From contig NZ_CP108095.1 in assembly GCF_036194065.1 (NCBI RefSeq), positions 7,874,001 to 7,938,000 on the forward strand: a stretch of 64,000 bases of DNA, in the 5' to 3' direction. The stretch is from Streptomyces sp. NBC_00239. Lineage in GTDB: Bacteria; Actinomycetota; Actinomycetes; Streptomycetales; Streptomycetaceae. The position numbers and the translations under genes are program-made. A model generated the notes under the pieces. It did not search any database, had not been told where the DNA came from, and worked only from the letters and a program-made list of their open reading frames with translations. Shown here in pieces: positions 8,371-16,477 of this stretch (the stretch's first letter is position 1; every line of letters starts with the position of its first letter).

Positions 8371-9471
8371 ATGCAGTTCGGGATCTTCACCGTCGGTGAC
8401 GTCACGGCCGATCCGACGACCGGACGCACGCCCGGCGAGCACGAGCGGATCAAGGCGATGCTCGCCATCGCGCAGAAGGCCGAGGAAGTCGGCCTCGACG
8501 TCTTCGCCACCGGCGAGCACCACAACCCGCCGTTCGTCCCCTCCTCGCCGACGACGATGCTCGGCTACATCGCCGCGCGCACCGAGAACCTGATCCTGTC
8601 CACCTCGACGACGCTGATCACCACGAACGACCCGGTGAAGATCGCCGAGGACTTCGCGATGCTCCAGCACGTCGCCGACGGCCGTGTGGACGTGATGATG
8701 GGCCGCGGCAACACCGGGCCGGTCTACCCCTGGTTCGGCAAGGACATCCGCGACGGCATCGACCTCGCCGTGGAGAACTACGCGCTGCTGCGCCGCCTGT
8801 GGGACGAGGACGTCGTCACCTGGAAGGGCAAGTTCCGCACACCGCTGCAGTCCTTCACGTCGACCCCGCGCCCGCTGGACGGCGTGGCGCCCTTCGTGTG
8901 GCACGGCTCGATCCGCTCGCCGGAGATAGCCGAGCAGGCCGCGTACTACGGCGACGGCTTCTTCCACAACAACATCTTCTGGCCGGCCTCCCACACCGAG
9001 CAGATGGTCAACCTGTACCGGCAGCGCTACGCCCACTACGGGCACGGCACCCCCGAGCAGGCCATCGTCGGACTCGGCGGCCAGGTGTTCATGCGGAAGA
9101 ACTCGCAGGACGCGGTGCGCGAGTTCCGGCCCTACTTCGACAACGCGCCGGTGTACGGACACGGCCCGTCCCTGGAGGAGTTCACCTCCCAGACCCCGCT
9201 GACCGTCGGCTCGCCGCAGCAGGTCATCGAGCGCACCCTGTCGTTCCGGGACTACGCCGGCGACTACCAGCGCCAGCTGTTCCTGATGGACCACGCGGGG
9301 CTGCCGCTGAAGACCGTCCTGGAGCAGCTCGACCTGCTCGGCGAGGAGGTCGTGCCGGTGCTGCGCAAGGAGTTCGCGAGCCTGCGACCGGCCGGCGTGC
9401 CGGACGCGCCCACGCACTCCGCCCGTGTGGCGGAGGCCCGGACGACCCCGAAGGAGGAGACGCGGGCATGA
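8371..9471 (+). CDS. CE1758-type FMN-dependent luciferase-like monooxygenase
   Basis: 366 residues, bacterial-luciferase TIM-barrel fold (LLM class), using reduced FMN and oxygen to oxidise an unknown small substrate. Seen: N-terminal MQFGIFTVGDVT, the EEVGLDVFATGEHH segment, DPVKIAEDFAMLQHVADG and RVDVMMGRGNTGPVYPWF, all typical of this subfamily. The start is fixed by a strong ribosome site 4 bases upstream. The stop overlaps the start of the FMN reductase (ATGA at 9468), so the pair is translationally coupled: the second enzyme supplies FMNH2 to the first. Confidence 0.9.
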   Translation: MQFGIFTVGDVTADPTTGRTPGEHERIKAMLAIAQKAEEVGLDVFATGEHHNPPFVPSSPTTMLGYIAARTENLILSTSTTLITTNDPVKIAEDFAMLQHVADGRVDVMMGRGNTGPVYPWFGKDIRDGIDLAVENYALLRRLWDEDVVTWKGKFRTPLQSFTSTPRPLDGVAPFVWHGSIRSPEIAEQAAYYGDGFFHNNIFWPASHTEQMVNLYRQRYAHYGHGTPEQAIVGLGGQVFMRKNSQDAVREFRPYFDNAPVYGHGPSLEEFTSQTPLTVGSPQQVIERTLSFRDYAGDYQRQLFLMDHAGLPLKTVLEQLDLLGEEVVPVLRKEFASLRPAGVPDAPTHSARVAEARTTPKEETRA

Positions 9472-10208
9472 AGATCGTCGTCGTATCGGCGGGCCTGAGC
9501 TCGCCCTCCTCGACGCGGCTGCTCGCCGACCGGCTCACGGCCGCGACGCTGGAGCACCTGGACGCCGAGCCCCGGGTGATCGAACTCAGGGACCTGGCCA
9601 CGGAGATCGCGCAGCAATTCGTCACCGGTTTCCCGCCCGCCCGCCTGGCCGCAGCCCTCGACGCGGTGGCCGCCGCGGACGGCCTGATCGCCGTGACGCC
9701 CGTGTTCGCGGGCTCGTACAGCGGCCTGTTCAAGTCGTTCTTCGACGTCATCGACAAGGACGCCCTCACCGGGAAGCCCGTGCTCCTCGGTGCGACCGGC
9801 GGCACGGCCCGGCACTCCCTGGTCACCGAACACGCCCTGCGCCCGCTGTTCTCCTACCTGCGCGCGCTCGTCCTGCCGACCGCCGTGTACGCAGCCTCGG
9901 AGGACTGGGGCGAGGAGGGGCTCGCGCAGCGCATCGGCCGTGCGGGAGCGGAGCTGGCGCGCTTCATGGCACCCGCACCCGAGCCTGCGCCCGTACCCAC
10001 ACCCACACCCACACCCGCTCCCGCGACCGTCGGTTCTGCGACCCCCGAGGCCGCCCGCGACGCGGTCCCTGGTGCCTCCCCCGACGTCAACACCGCCGCC
10101 GCGATCGCGCCCCGTTCGCTCACGGGGGCGATCACGTCGGTGGATCCGCAGGGCGGCTTCACGGTGGTGCCGTTCGAACAGCGGCTCGCCGCGCTCCGGG
10201 CCCGGTAG
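9468..10208 (+). CDS. CE1759-type FMN reductase with Pro/Thr-rich insertion
   Basis: 246 residues. NAD(P)H:FMN reductase of flavodoxin-like fold, partner of the preceding monooxygenase. Seen: VVVSAGLSSPSSTRLLADRL phosphate loop, VTPVFAGSYSGLFKSFFD flavin-site segment, and LLGATGGTARHSL. Residues ~165-225 form a Pro/Ala/Thr-rich linker with a PTPTPTPTP run, encoded by an ACACCC tandem repeat near 9990-10016. The short C-terminal box VVPFEQRLAAL, which in relatives sits directly after the domain, resumes after the linker. The linker looks like an expansion; it should not break the catalytic core. The start overlaps the upstream stop with an AAGGAGGAG site before it. Confidence 0.88.
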   Translation: MKIVVVSAGLSSPSSTRLLADRLTAATLEHLDAEPRVIELRDLATEIAQQFVTGFPPARLAAALDAVAAADGLIAVTPVFAGSYSGLFKSFFDVIDKDALTGKPVLLGATGGTARHSLVTEHALRPLFSYLRALVLPTAVYAASEDWGEEGLAQRIGRAGAELARFMAPAPEPAPVPTPTPTPAPATVGSATPEAARDAVPGASPDVNTAAAIAPRSLTGAITSVDPQGGFTVVPFEQRLAALRAR

Positions 10209-10356
10209 CCGGTTTCAGGACCCCGCCGGGGCGAGCCGGTGCTCGCGTACGCGCAGGTGGAGCGGCGAGGTCCGGCAGCGGGGTCGCCACCCCCCGAGGC
10301 CCGGGCGCGCAGGGTGAGGTCGGTCAGGACGCGGTCGGCCCCGGTGGGTCCCGCGT

Positions 10357-11382
10357 TCAGGAGGCCGCGGCCCGTGAGCTGTCGGCGGTACGGGTGGTCC
10401 GGTCGGGAGCGTCCCGGCCGGGGGCCGCCGTCGCCGGTGCGCAAGCGCCGGCCGGTGAGGCGGGTGCCGGGGCGGAGGGTGCCGGGCGCGGCCGGTAGCG
10501 GGAGACCGCGACGCCGGCCAGGCAGAGCGCTCCGCCGAGCAGGGTCAGCCAGCCGGGTGCCTCGCCCAGCAGGCCCCAGCTCAGCAGCACCACGATCGCG
10601 GGAACGGCGTACGTCGTGGCGCCGAGCCTGCCGGCGGGCATGCGGGCCAGGGCGTAGGTCCAGGCGATGAACGCGAGGGCGGTCGGAACGACGCCCAGGT
10701 AGACCATGTTGAGCGTCGCGGAGAGCGGCGCCCTCGGCAGCTCCGTGACCAGCTGCCCGGCGAAGGGCAGGCAGGCCACCGTTCCCGTCATGCAGCTGTA
10801 CGCGGTGATCTGGAGGGGGGTGCCGAAGGACAGCGCGGGCTTCTGCGCGACGACGCCGGTGGCGTAGGCCACGGCCGCGAGCAGGCACAGGGCGACCCCG
10901 AGGACGGAGGTCGAAGCGCTGCTGTCGCCGGCGGACATGGACAGGCCCACGACGACGGCCCCGACGAAGGAGACGGTCATGCCCGACAGCAGGCGGGGCG
11001 GCAGCGCTTCCCCGAGCAGACGGGCCGCGAGCAGGGCCATCAGGATCGGCCCGGTGTTCACGAGCAGGGCCGCGGTACCCGCGTCGACCAGCCGTTCCCC
11101 CCAGTTCAAGGCGACCGTGTAGCCGCAGAACCACACCAGCCCGGAGATCACGATGCCCCGCCACGCCGCACGGGGCGGCAGGCCCTGACGGCGGATCAGC
11201 AGCAGGGCGCCGAGCACCAGGGAACCGGCCAGCAGTCGGCCGAGGGCCAGGGCCCCGGGGGAGTAGGCGGCGCCCGCGCTGCGGATGGAGACGAAGGCGG
11301 AGGCCCAGGCGAACACCGTGAAGGCAACGGCGCCGCCCGTGAGGAGGCCGGACGGTATCTGACTCGGGCGCAAGGACGTCAT
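10357..11382 (-). CDS. EamA-family (drug/metabolite) exporter
   Basis: 341 residues with about ten hydrophobic helices arranged as two EamA repeats, the DMT-superfamily design for small-molecule or amino-acid export. Seen: AFTVFAWASAFVSIRSAG in helix 1, GLVWFCGYTVALNWGERL and ALLVNTGPILMALLAARL in the first repeat, and YLGVVPTALAFIAWTYAL plus SWGLLGEAPGWLTLLGGALC in the second. The C-terminal ~40 residues are Pro/Ala-rich and probably cytoplasmic. ATG 11382 follows GGGTGAG. It lies 55 bases downstream of an ArsR-type regulator on the same strand and may be controlled by it. Substrate unknown. Confidence 0.85.
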   Translation of the reverse strand: MTSLRPSQIPSGLLTGGAVAFTVFAWASAFVSIRSAGAAYSPGALALGRLLAGSLVLGALLLIRRQGLPPRAAWRGIVISGLVWFCGYTVALNWGERLVDAGTAALLVNTGPILMALLAARLLGEALPPRLLSGMTVSFVGAVVVGLSMSAGDSSASTSVLGVALCLLAAVAYATGVVAQKPALSFGTPLQITAYSCMTGTVACLPFAGQLVTELPRAPLSATLNMVYLGVVPTALAFIAWTYALARMPAGRLGATTYAVPAIVVLLSWGLLGEAPGWLTLLGGALCLAGVAVSRYRPRPAPSAPAPASPAGACAPATAAPGRDAPDRTTRTADSSRAAAS

Positions 11383-11437
11383 GCGCTCACCCTACGACAG
11401 AACACTTCGGCCGTCACCGAAATAAATCGGGGGGCGG

Positions 11438-12187
11438 TCAGCTCCAGGCGTCCGGGGTGATCCCCAACAGGTCCGCGAACGCCCGCTCGCCGGCCGGCGT
11501 CACCTCCAACCCGCGCCCGCCGCCCGCCGGCCGCACCACCCATCCCCGGTCCAGCGCCCGCGCGCACAGCCGCGCCCCCGCGACGCCCCCGAGGTGGCGG
11601 CGGCGCTCCGTCCAGTCCAGGCAGGCGCTCACCGGCCGCCTCCGCCCCTTGTGTTCGAGGTCGACACCCGCTTCCGCGCACCACTGCCGGCCGGCGTCCG
11701 TCAGCTCGAAAACGCCCTCCGTGCGGATCAGCCCGCGCCGCTCCATCGCGTCCGTCACCGCCATCCCCAGGCGCCCCGCGAAGTGGTCGTAACAGGTGCG
11801 GGCGAGAGCCAGCGGATCCGGCGCCGCGACCACGGGCGCCGCGTGCGCCGAGTCCCGGTCCGGAATCGCGTACGAGGCGAGCTCGTCGAGGAGGCGGGCC
11901 GTCGCGGCGTCGGCGATCCGCACGTAGCTGTGCCGGCCCTGCCGCTCGGTCACGCAGAGCCCCGCCTCGGTCAGCCGGGCCAGGTGCCCGCTGACGGTGG
12001 ACGGTGCGACGGCGGTGATCCGGGCCAGTTCGCCCGCGGTCCAGGCGCGCCCCTCCAGCAACGTCATGCAGATGGCGGCCCGCGTCTCGTCGGCCAGCGC
12101 CGCGGCGAAGCCGGCGAGGAGAGCGGCCGGAGCGACGCCGTCCCGCGGCCTTCCGTCCCCGGATGCTCCGGTATGCGACTCGTTCAT
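11438..12187 (-). CDS. ArsR-type winged-helix regulator
   Basis: 249 residues. Seen: an N-terminal winged helix with LADETRAAICMTLLEGRAWT, the recognition helix region VAPSTVSGHLARLTEAGL and wing VTERQGRHSYVRIAD (residues ~30-105), followed by a ~140-residue effector/oligomerisation region found in the longer ArsR-like regulators. I see no metal-binding CVC motif, so a non-metal signal is likely. I chose ATG 12187 because the upstream in-frame extension to 12400 is not protein-like. The EamA exporter follows after 55 bases, suggesting a regulator-exporter unit. Confidence 0.8.
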   Translation of the reverse strand: MNESHTGASGDGRPRDGVAPAALLAGFAAALADETRAAICMTLLEGRAWTAGELARITAVAPSTVSGHLARLTEAGLCVTERQGRHSYVRIADAATARLLDELASYAIPDRDSAHAAPVVAAPDPLALARTCYDHFAGRLGMAVTDAMERRGLIRTEGVFELTDAGRQWCAEAGVDLEHKGRRRPVSACLDWTERRRHLGGVAGARLCARALDRGWVVRPAGGGRGLEVTPAGERAFADLLGITPDAWS

Positions 12188-12362
12188 GCCACCAGCATGC
12201 CCCATCGCTTCGGTCAATGACGAAACATGTCCTGGTTGAGGGCTGGGCGGCCGCGGGCGGATGGCGGTTGGAAGCCGGGCGTAAACGGGACCAGAGCACC
12301 ACACGGCGTGAAATCCCCGCATAGTGATGCCCCGGCAATGACCTGCGAGGAAGGGGAGGGCC

Positions 12363-13340
12363 ATGGGGTACGGAGAGTCCGAAGGGTCCGCGAGGTTCAC
12401 GGAGTCCTCGGGAGCCGTCGGGTCGGCGGGGCCGGTGGCGTCCGGAGGGGCCGTGGTGTCCGCAGGGCGGCCGGCAGTGCCGTCACTGCCGACGGTACGG
12501 GTGGCCGCGCCGCCCTTCGCGGCGGGCCGGCCGCCGGTTCCGGCCGGCCCGGACGGCTACGAGCTGGCGCTGATCCAGGACGGCGGGATGTGGATCGCGC
12601 AGGCGCGCAACGAGACGGAAGTGTCCGCGGGAGACCTCGTGTTGTGGAACCCCTCGCTGCCGCTCGACTGCCGGGGACTCGGCGCCTCCTGCGGCGCACC
12701 CTCGCGGGCCATCGTGCTGCACCTGCCGCGGACCGAGCTGCCCCTTCCCGACAGCAGCGTCGACCGGCTGCTGGCCACGAGCATGCCGGGCCGGGGCGGC
12801 GTCGGCGGGCTGTTGGCGCGCTTCCTCAGCAGCCTCGTACGGGAGGCCCCGGCGCTGTCCGAGCCCGATGCCGTCCGCCTGGGCCGGGTGACCCGGGAAC
12901 TGGCCGCCGTGCTCCTCGCGCACCACGCGGGACTGCACGAGCGATTACCCGACCGGTCCCGCGCCTCCCGCCACCGGGAGCTCCGGGCCCGCATCGAGTC
13001 GTACATCGACGCCCGCCTCGGCGATCCCGGTCTGACCCCGTCGTCCATCGCGGCCCGCCACCACATCTCCGTACGGACCCTGCACTGGCTCTTCCGCGAC
13101 CAGGAGCGGACCGTGGCCGCGGCGATCCGCGACGCGCGGCTGCGGCGGTGCCGGGCCGACCTCGCCGACGGCACCCTGGCCGGGGTGCCCATCCACGCCA
13201 TCGCGGCGCGCTGGGGGTTCACCGGGCCGGCCGCCTTCAGCCGGGCCTTCCGGAGCGCGTACGGCGCCACCGCCGGCGAGTTCCGCGACGCCGCGGCCGC
13301 GGCGGCCGCCGGAGCTGTCGGGGCCGTTGGAGCCGCCTGA
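12363..13340 (+). CDS. AraC-family regulator containing a TTA codon
   Basis: 325 residues. Seen: a low-complexity Gly/Ser head; an AraC-binding-domain-like section (about residues 60-190: GGMWIAQARNETEVSAGDLV, HLPRTELPLPDSSVDRLLA); and two helix-turn-helix motifs at about residues 202-309 (LTPSSIAARHHISVRTLHWL and IHAIAARWGFTGPAAFSRAF). Start ATG 12363 has AAGGGGAGG just upstream. Codon 195 (12945-12947) is TTA, the only in-frame TTA I found in the window. In Streptomyces that codon requires the bldA leucyl-tRNA, so translation is probably restricted to late growth. Targets unknown; ArsR is divergent. Confidence 0.85.
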   Translation: MGYGESEGSARFTESSGAVGSAGPVASGGAVVSAGRPAVPSLPTVRVAAPPFAAGRPPVPAGPDGYELALIQDGGMWIAQARNETEVSAGDLVLWNPSLPLDCRGLGASCGAPSRAIVLHLPRTELPLPDSSVDRLLATSMPGRGGVGGLLARFLSSLVREAPALSEPDAVRLGRVTRELAAVLLAHHAGLHERLPDRSRASRHRELRARIESYIDARLGDPGLTPSSIAARHHISVRTLHWLFRDQERTVAAAIRDARLRRCRADLADGTLAGVPIHAIAARWGFTGPAAFSRAFRSAYGATAGEFRDAAAAAAAGAVGAVGAA

Positions 13341-13362
13341 TCCACCGGGGCCCCGAACGGCC

Positions 13363-13397
13363 GCGGGGCGCAGCCCGGATGATGGGCTGCGCCCCGC
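13363..13397. terminator. bidirectional terminator between AraC and I36-like genes
   Basis: Perfect 14-bp stem (13363-13376 with 13384-13397) and a 7-base loop between convergent genes. Confidence 0.75.
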
Positions 13398-13406
13398 CCG
13401 CGCCGG

Positions 13407-13832
13407 TCAGCAGTTGACGACGAGGGAGCTCAGCCGGTCCTGGTGGTCGGCGCGGAGGTCGCCCCGGAAGCCCCAGGGCATGGTGCCGAGGAATCCGGTG
13501 TAGTCGGTGTTGTAGAACAGGTCCGCGGGGCCCCCGCCCTTGTTCCACGCGGAGCTCGCCTTGTCGTTGAAGGCGCTCGGCACCTTGTTGCGGCCGCACG
13601 ACGGCACCACCCACAGGATGCCGCCGCCCCCGGTGTACTGGAAGAAACAGGTCTGCCCGTTCAGGCAGTTGTCGTAGGCGAGCGCGCCGACGTTCTCCCC
13701 GCTCAGGTGGTAGAGGCCCGCCACCGTGGAGTCCTTGACCACCCGGGTGTCCGCACTGGCGGCCGAGGTTCCTCCGACGACGACCGCGGCGACGGTGGCG
13801 GTCACGGCGAGCGCGGCAATGGACTTTCGCAT
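13407..13832 (-). CDS. small secreted protein, peptidase-inhibitor I36-like
   Basis: 141 residues with a clear Sec signal peptide (MRKSIAALAVTATVAAVVVG, cleavage likely after the ASA near residue 27). The mature protein has four cysteines (DNCLNGQTCFF, PSCGRN, VVNC), suggesting two disulfides. The Gly/aromatic beta-rich pattern QTCFFQYTGGGG and NDKASSAWN resembles the I36 protease-inhibitor/crystallin-like family. The start follows GAGGGGA at 6 bases. It is monocistronic, ending at a terminator shared with the AraC gene. An inhibitor role is inferred from family only. Confidence 0.75.
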   Translation of the reverse strand: MRKSIAALAVTATVAAVVVGGTSAASADTRVVKDSTVAGLYHLSGENVGALAYDNCLNGQTCFFQYTGGGGILWVVPSCGRNKVPSAFNDKASSAWNKGGGPADLFYNTDYTGFLGTMPWGFRGDLRADHQDRLSSLVVNC

Positions 13833-14070
13833 GTTACGTCCCCTCAATGGCTGTTCGTGGTGGTTCATGGCGAGAGGCTCGGTGAGCCCCCGTCTGTTGC
13901 CCTTTCTTCCGGGCTGACACCACCTTGCGGGACGGGGGCCACCGCGGTCATTGGCCGCCGGTGCAGGCTTCCTTTGCAACCGGTGCAGCCCCCCCCGGCG
14001 GTGGCCGGGGGCCGCACCCGGCAGCGGCCGGCCGGGCGGGCCCGCGCCACCGGACCCCTCACCGGAACCG

Positions 14071-15078
14071 TCACAGTGCGTCGTCGCGCAGCCGGAGGAC
14101 GTACGCAGCCGTCAGCGCGACCCCCCGGTCCTCGTCCTGCGACAGCACGGCGAGGGCACGGGACGCCTCAGGCCCCGGGACGCCGGCCAGTGCCTGGGCC
14201 AGCCGCCCACGGGCCGGCGCTCCGCCGGTGTCGTGGGCGAGACGGTCGACGATCCCGGTCGCGATCCGGCCCGCCGTCGCGCCGTCGCCGGCCAGCACGC
14301 TCAGCGCGTCGGCTGCCTCGACGTCGTTCCTCCCCGCCACGACCATGTCGAGGAGCACGGGGACGGCGTCGGCCACCCCACGCGCCCCGAGCACCAGAGC
14401 CGCACACCCGCGGACCACGGTGTCGGGACTCGTGAGGGCCTGCCGGAGGTACGTGGTGGCCTCATCGCCGGCCATCTCGGCGAGGCACCTAACGGCGCGT
14501 TCCCGCACCGCGGCCACCGGTGAGCCGAGGCCCTCGGCGAGCAGCGCCGGACCGCCCTCGCCCGATCGCGCCAGCGCCCACCGGAGGGCGCCGGCGACGC
14601 TCGGGTCCGTCTCGCTCAGCACCGCCTCGACCAGAGCCTCCACCGGTACCGGAACCTCGTCGACCGACGACAGGGCCGCGCGCTGACGCGTGCCGGCGCT
14701 CTTCGAGCCCAGTGCCCGCAGGAGCGCGACGACCTGGAGGGCGTCCTCCCAGTCGGCGGGGTCGGCGGCATCGATCCGCCGCAGCCGCGTGAGCAGTTCG
14801 GTCTCGGCCGCGATGCGTGCGCGTGCCTGGTCGATGAGGTCGCCGACGAGTGCCGAGGGCGTGAAGCCCGGATCGTCGAGGGCGCGCCCGATGTCCCGCA
14901 GCGACAGGCCCAGCGACCGCAGGCTCTCGATGTGGAAGATCCGTCGGACGTCGTCCGCGGAGTACTCCCGATACCCGGAGCCGGTACGGCCGGTAGGACG
15001 CACCAGGCCCAGCGACTCGTAGTGCCGGAGCATGCGGGCACTGACCCCGGACCGTCGCGCCACCTCACCGATAAACAC
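14071..15078 (-). CDS. MerR-family regulator with C-terminal HEAT repeats
   Basis: 335 residues. Seen: an N-terminal MerR winged helix (FIGEVARRSGVSARMLRHYE, GSGYREYSADDVRRIFHIES; residues 1-75), a dimerisation helix (about 90-125), then alpha-helical HEAT/armadillo-type repeats from ~150 to the end (e.g. SPVAAVRERAVRCLAEMAGD, SPDTVVRGCAALVLGARGVA). No cysteines typical of metal sensors are evident, so the HEAT domain probably senses a protein partner. It starts 3 bases after the stop of a separate HEAT-repeat protein and is almost certainly co-translated with it from the promoter at 15776-15806. Confidence 0.88.
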   Translation of the reverse strand: MFIGEVARRSGVSARMLRHYESLGLVRPTGRTGSGYREYSADDVRRIFHIESLRSLGLSLRDIGRALDDPGFTPSALVGDLIDQARARIAAETELLTRLRRIDAADPADWEDALQVVALLRALGSKSAGTRQRAALSSVDEVPVPVEALVEAVLSETDPSVAGALRWALARSGEGGPALLAEGLGSPVAAVRERAVRCLAEMAGDEATTYLRQALTSPDTVVRGCAALVLGARGVADAVPVLLDMVVAGRNDVEAADALSVLAGDGATAGRIATGIVDRLAHDTGGAPARGRLAQALAGVPGPEASRALAVLSQDEDRGVALTAAYVLRLRDDAL

Positions 15079-15081
15079 GCC

Positions 15082-15753
15082 CTATCGTCCCTGCCGGCCG
15101 GAGCCGCCGAGAGCCACGACGCGCTTCGCCTCCTCGATCGCGTACTCGAATCCGGCGTCCGGATCGCGCAGCAGCCGCTCGGTGGCGAGCGCGTGCGCGT
15201 GCACGCGCGGGTCGGAGACCGCCGTGGCGGCACGCAGAGCCGGAACGATCACCTCACCCAGCGCGACCAGCGCCCGGCTGAGGCTCTGCTGCGTCTCCCG
15301 CTCGCCGCGCCCGAGCTGCGTCACCAGCGCCGCGGCCAAGGTGTCCTCCTCGCCCTCCGGTACGAGCACGACCGCGGCCCGCCAGGCGCTCCGAGCCACT
15401 TCGTCGTCCGCGTCCGACAGCAGCGACCGCGTGATCGCCGGCCACGCCCGCCGGTCCCCGATCTTGGACAGCGTGTGCAGCGCCTGGCTCCGAGCCTGGG
15501 CGCGGTCCGAGCGGACGGCGCGGACCAGCACGGGAAGCGTCACGGACACCGGATGGCGGGCGAGCGCCCAGGTCAGCATGTCGCGGACGAAGAACTCGGG
15601 CTCGCTCGCGCACCGTTCGACGAGCGTGTCCACGAAGCGCGGGTCCGGCGCCGTGCCGACCGCCAGAGCGGCCCGCAGGCGCACCGACGAACGGTCGTCC
15701 GCCAGCGCCCGCAGCGCCCGCGCCACCTCTGTGTTCCCTTGCGTGATCGTCAT
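15082..15753 (-). CDS. HEAT-repeat protein, first gene of the MerR operon
   Basis: 223 residues, entirely helical HEAT repeats: RSSVRLRAALAVGTAPDPRF, SEPEFFVRDMLTWALARHPV, SDRAQARSQALHTLSKIGD and following units. Many repeats carry Asp/Arg pairs as in PBS-lyase-type HEAT proteins. ATG 15753 has a near-ideal GAGGAGGTGG site 5 bases upstream. The next gene encodes a MerR regulator whose C terminus is built from the same kind of repeat. An obvious inference is that this protein binds or competes with that regulator. No enzymatic motif seen. Confidence 0.85.
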   Translation of the reverse strand: MTITQGNTEVARALRALADDRSSVRLRAALAVGTAPDPRFVDTLVERCASEPEFFVRDMLTWALARHPVSVTLPVLVRAVRSDRAQARSQALHTLSKIGDRRAWPAITRSLLSDADDEVARSAWRAAVVLVPEGEEDTLAAALVTQLGRGERETQQSLSRALVALGEVIVPALRAATAVSDPRVHAHALATERLLRDPDAGFEYAIEEAKRVVALGGSGRQGR

Positions 15754-15775
15754 CGAGACCACCTCCTCGGCACGC

Positions 15776-15806
15776 AGTGAAGACCTTGTCACCGTGTCAA
15801 GGTCAA
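15776..15806 (-). promoter_or_regulatory. MerR-type promoter/operator of the HEAT-MerR operon
   Basis: On the minus strand, TTGACC (15801-15806) and TTCACT (15776-15781) are separated by exactly 19 bases, the long spacer typical of MerR-controlled promoters. Inside lies a 21-bp dyad (15783-15803) with outer arms ACCTTG and CAAGGT and 9 of 10 paired positions. It is 30 bases upstream of the HEAT gene. This is strong structural evidence for autoregulation by the MerR protein of the same operon. Confidence 0.75.
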
Positions 15807-15906
15807 GCCGAGAGGGCGGTCCGGAACGGGCAGGGCCGACGCGGGCGGCCTTCCGATGCGCGATCATGCGGGTACGGAACGGGCACGGGCACGGGGGAGA
15901 ACCGCG

Positions 15907-16386
15907 GTGGGAAACGAGCGGAAGGCGGAGACCGCGACCGTCGCGGCACTCGTCACGGCCGCGGCGGCGCAGGACCTCAGCGGCGCGCTGTGGCGGCTGC
16001 GCGGGACCGGCCGGCAGCTCGACGCCAACCTGGTGCGCCACCTCCCCGGCGCCGAGGTGGCCGTACACGCCGAGGCCGAGGTCGACGTGATGCTGGTCGT
16101 CGTCGCGGGCGCCGGGGTGCTGACCCTCGACGGCACACCGTCGCAGCTCCACCCCGGATTCCTCGGCCTCCTGCCGCGCGGCGCGTTCCGGGGGCTGTCG
16201 GCCGGCCCGGAGGGGCTGACCGTCCTGACCGTGCACAGCAGGCGTCGCGGGATGACCATCGACCGGCCCGCCCCGCCCCCGCAGTGCGAGGTGCACCTCG
16301 TCTGCGGACAGTGCCACCGCCACGCCATCGAGGTCGACGCCCGCCACTGCTCCGCCTGCGGCGCCCGCCTGCCCGGCCGTTCCTAG
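15907..16386 (+). CDS. cupin-domain protein with C-terminal zinc ribbon
   Basis: 159 residues. Seen: a cupin beta-barrel core (EVAVHAEAEVDVMLVVVAGA, then TLDGTPSQLHPGFLGLLPRG) covering residues ~35-115, and a C-terminal zinc-ribbon-like tail with two CxxC pairs (LVCGQC and HCSACG). GTG 15907 has GGGGGAG 7 bases upstream, better than the ATG at 15856. The metal site of the cupin is degenerate (few His), so a binding or sensory role is as likely as catalysis. It is divergent from the HEAT-MerR operon and shares its promoter region. Confidence 0.7.
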   Translation: MGNERKAETATVAALVTAAAAQDLSGALWRLRGTGRQLDANLVRHLPGAEVAVHAEAEVDVMLVVVAGAGVLTLDGTPSQLHPGFLGLLPRGAFRGLSAGPEGLTVLTVHSRRRGMTIDRPAPPPQCEVHLVCGQCHRHAIEVDARHCSACGARLPGRS

Positions 16387-16395
16387 TGCTGTGAC

Positions 16396-16427
16396 CGCAC
16401 GAGGCCGTTCCCGGGCCGTCTCGTGCG
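16396..16427 (+). terminator. hairpin after the cupin gene
   Basis: An 8-bp perfect outer stem (16396-16403 with 16420-16427), extended by GGCC/GGCC pairing inside, 9 bases after the cupin stop. Confidence 0.6.
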
Positions 16428-16477
16428 CCAACGGAACCCGGTGGCGTCCGGAGCGGAAATCGGGAAGGCTCGCGCGC

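Noticed and set aside
10231..10246. GCGAGC/GCTCGC hairpin between FMN reductase and exporter
   Set aside because: 6-bp stem only; too weak to call a terminator.
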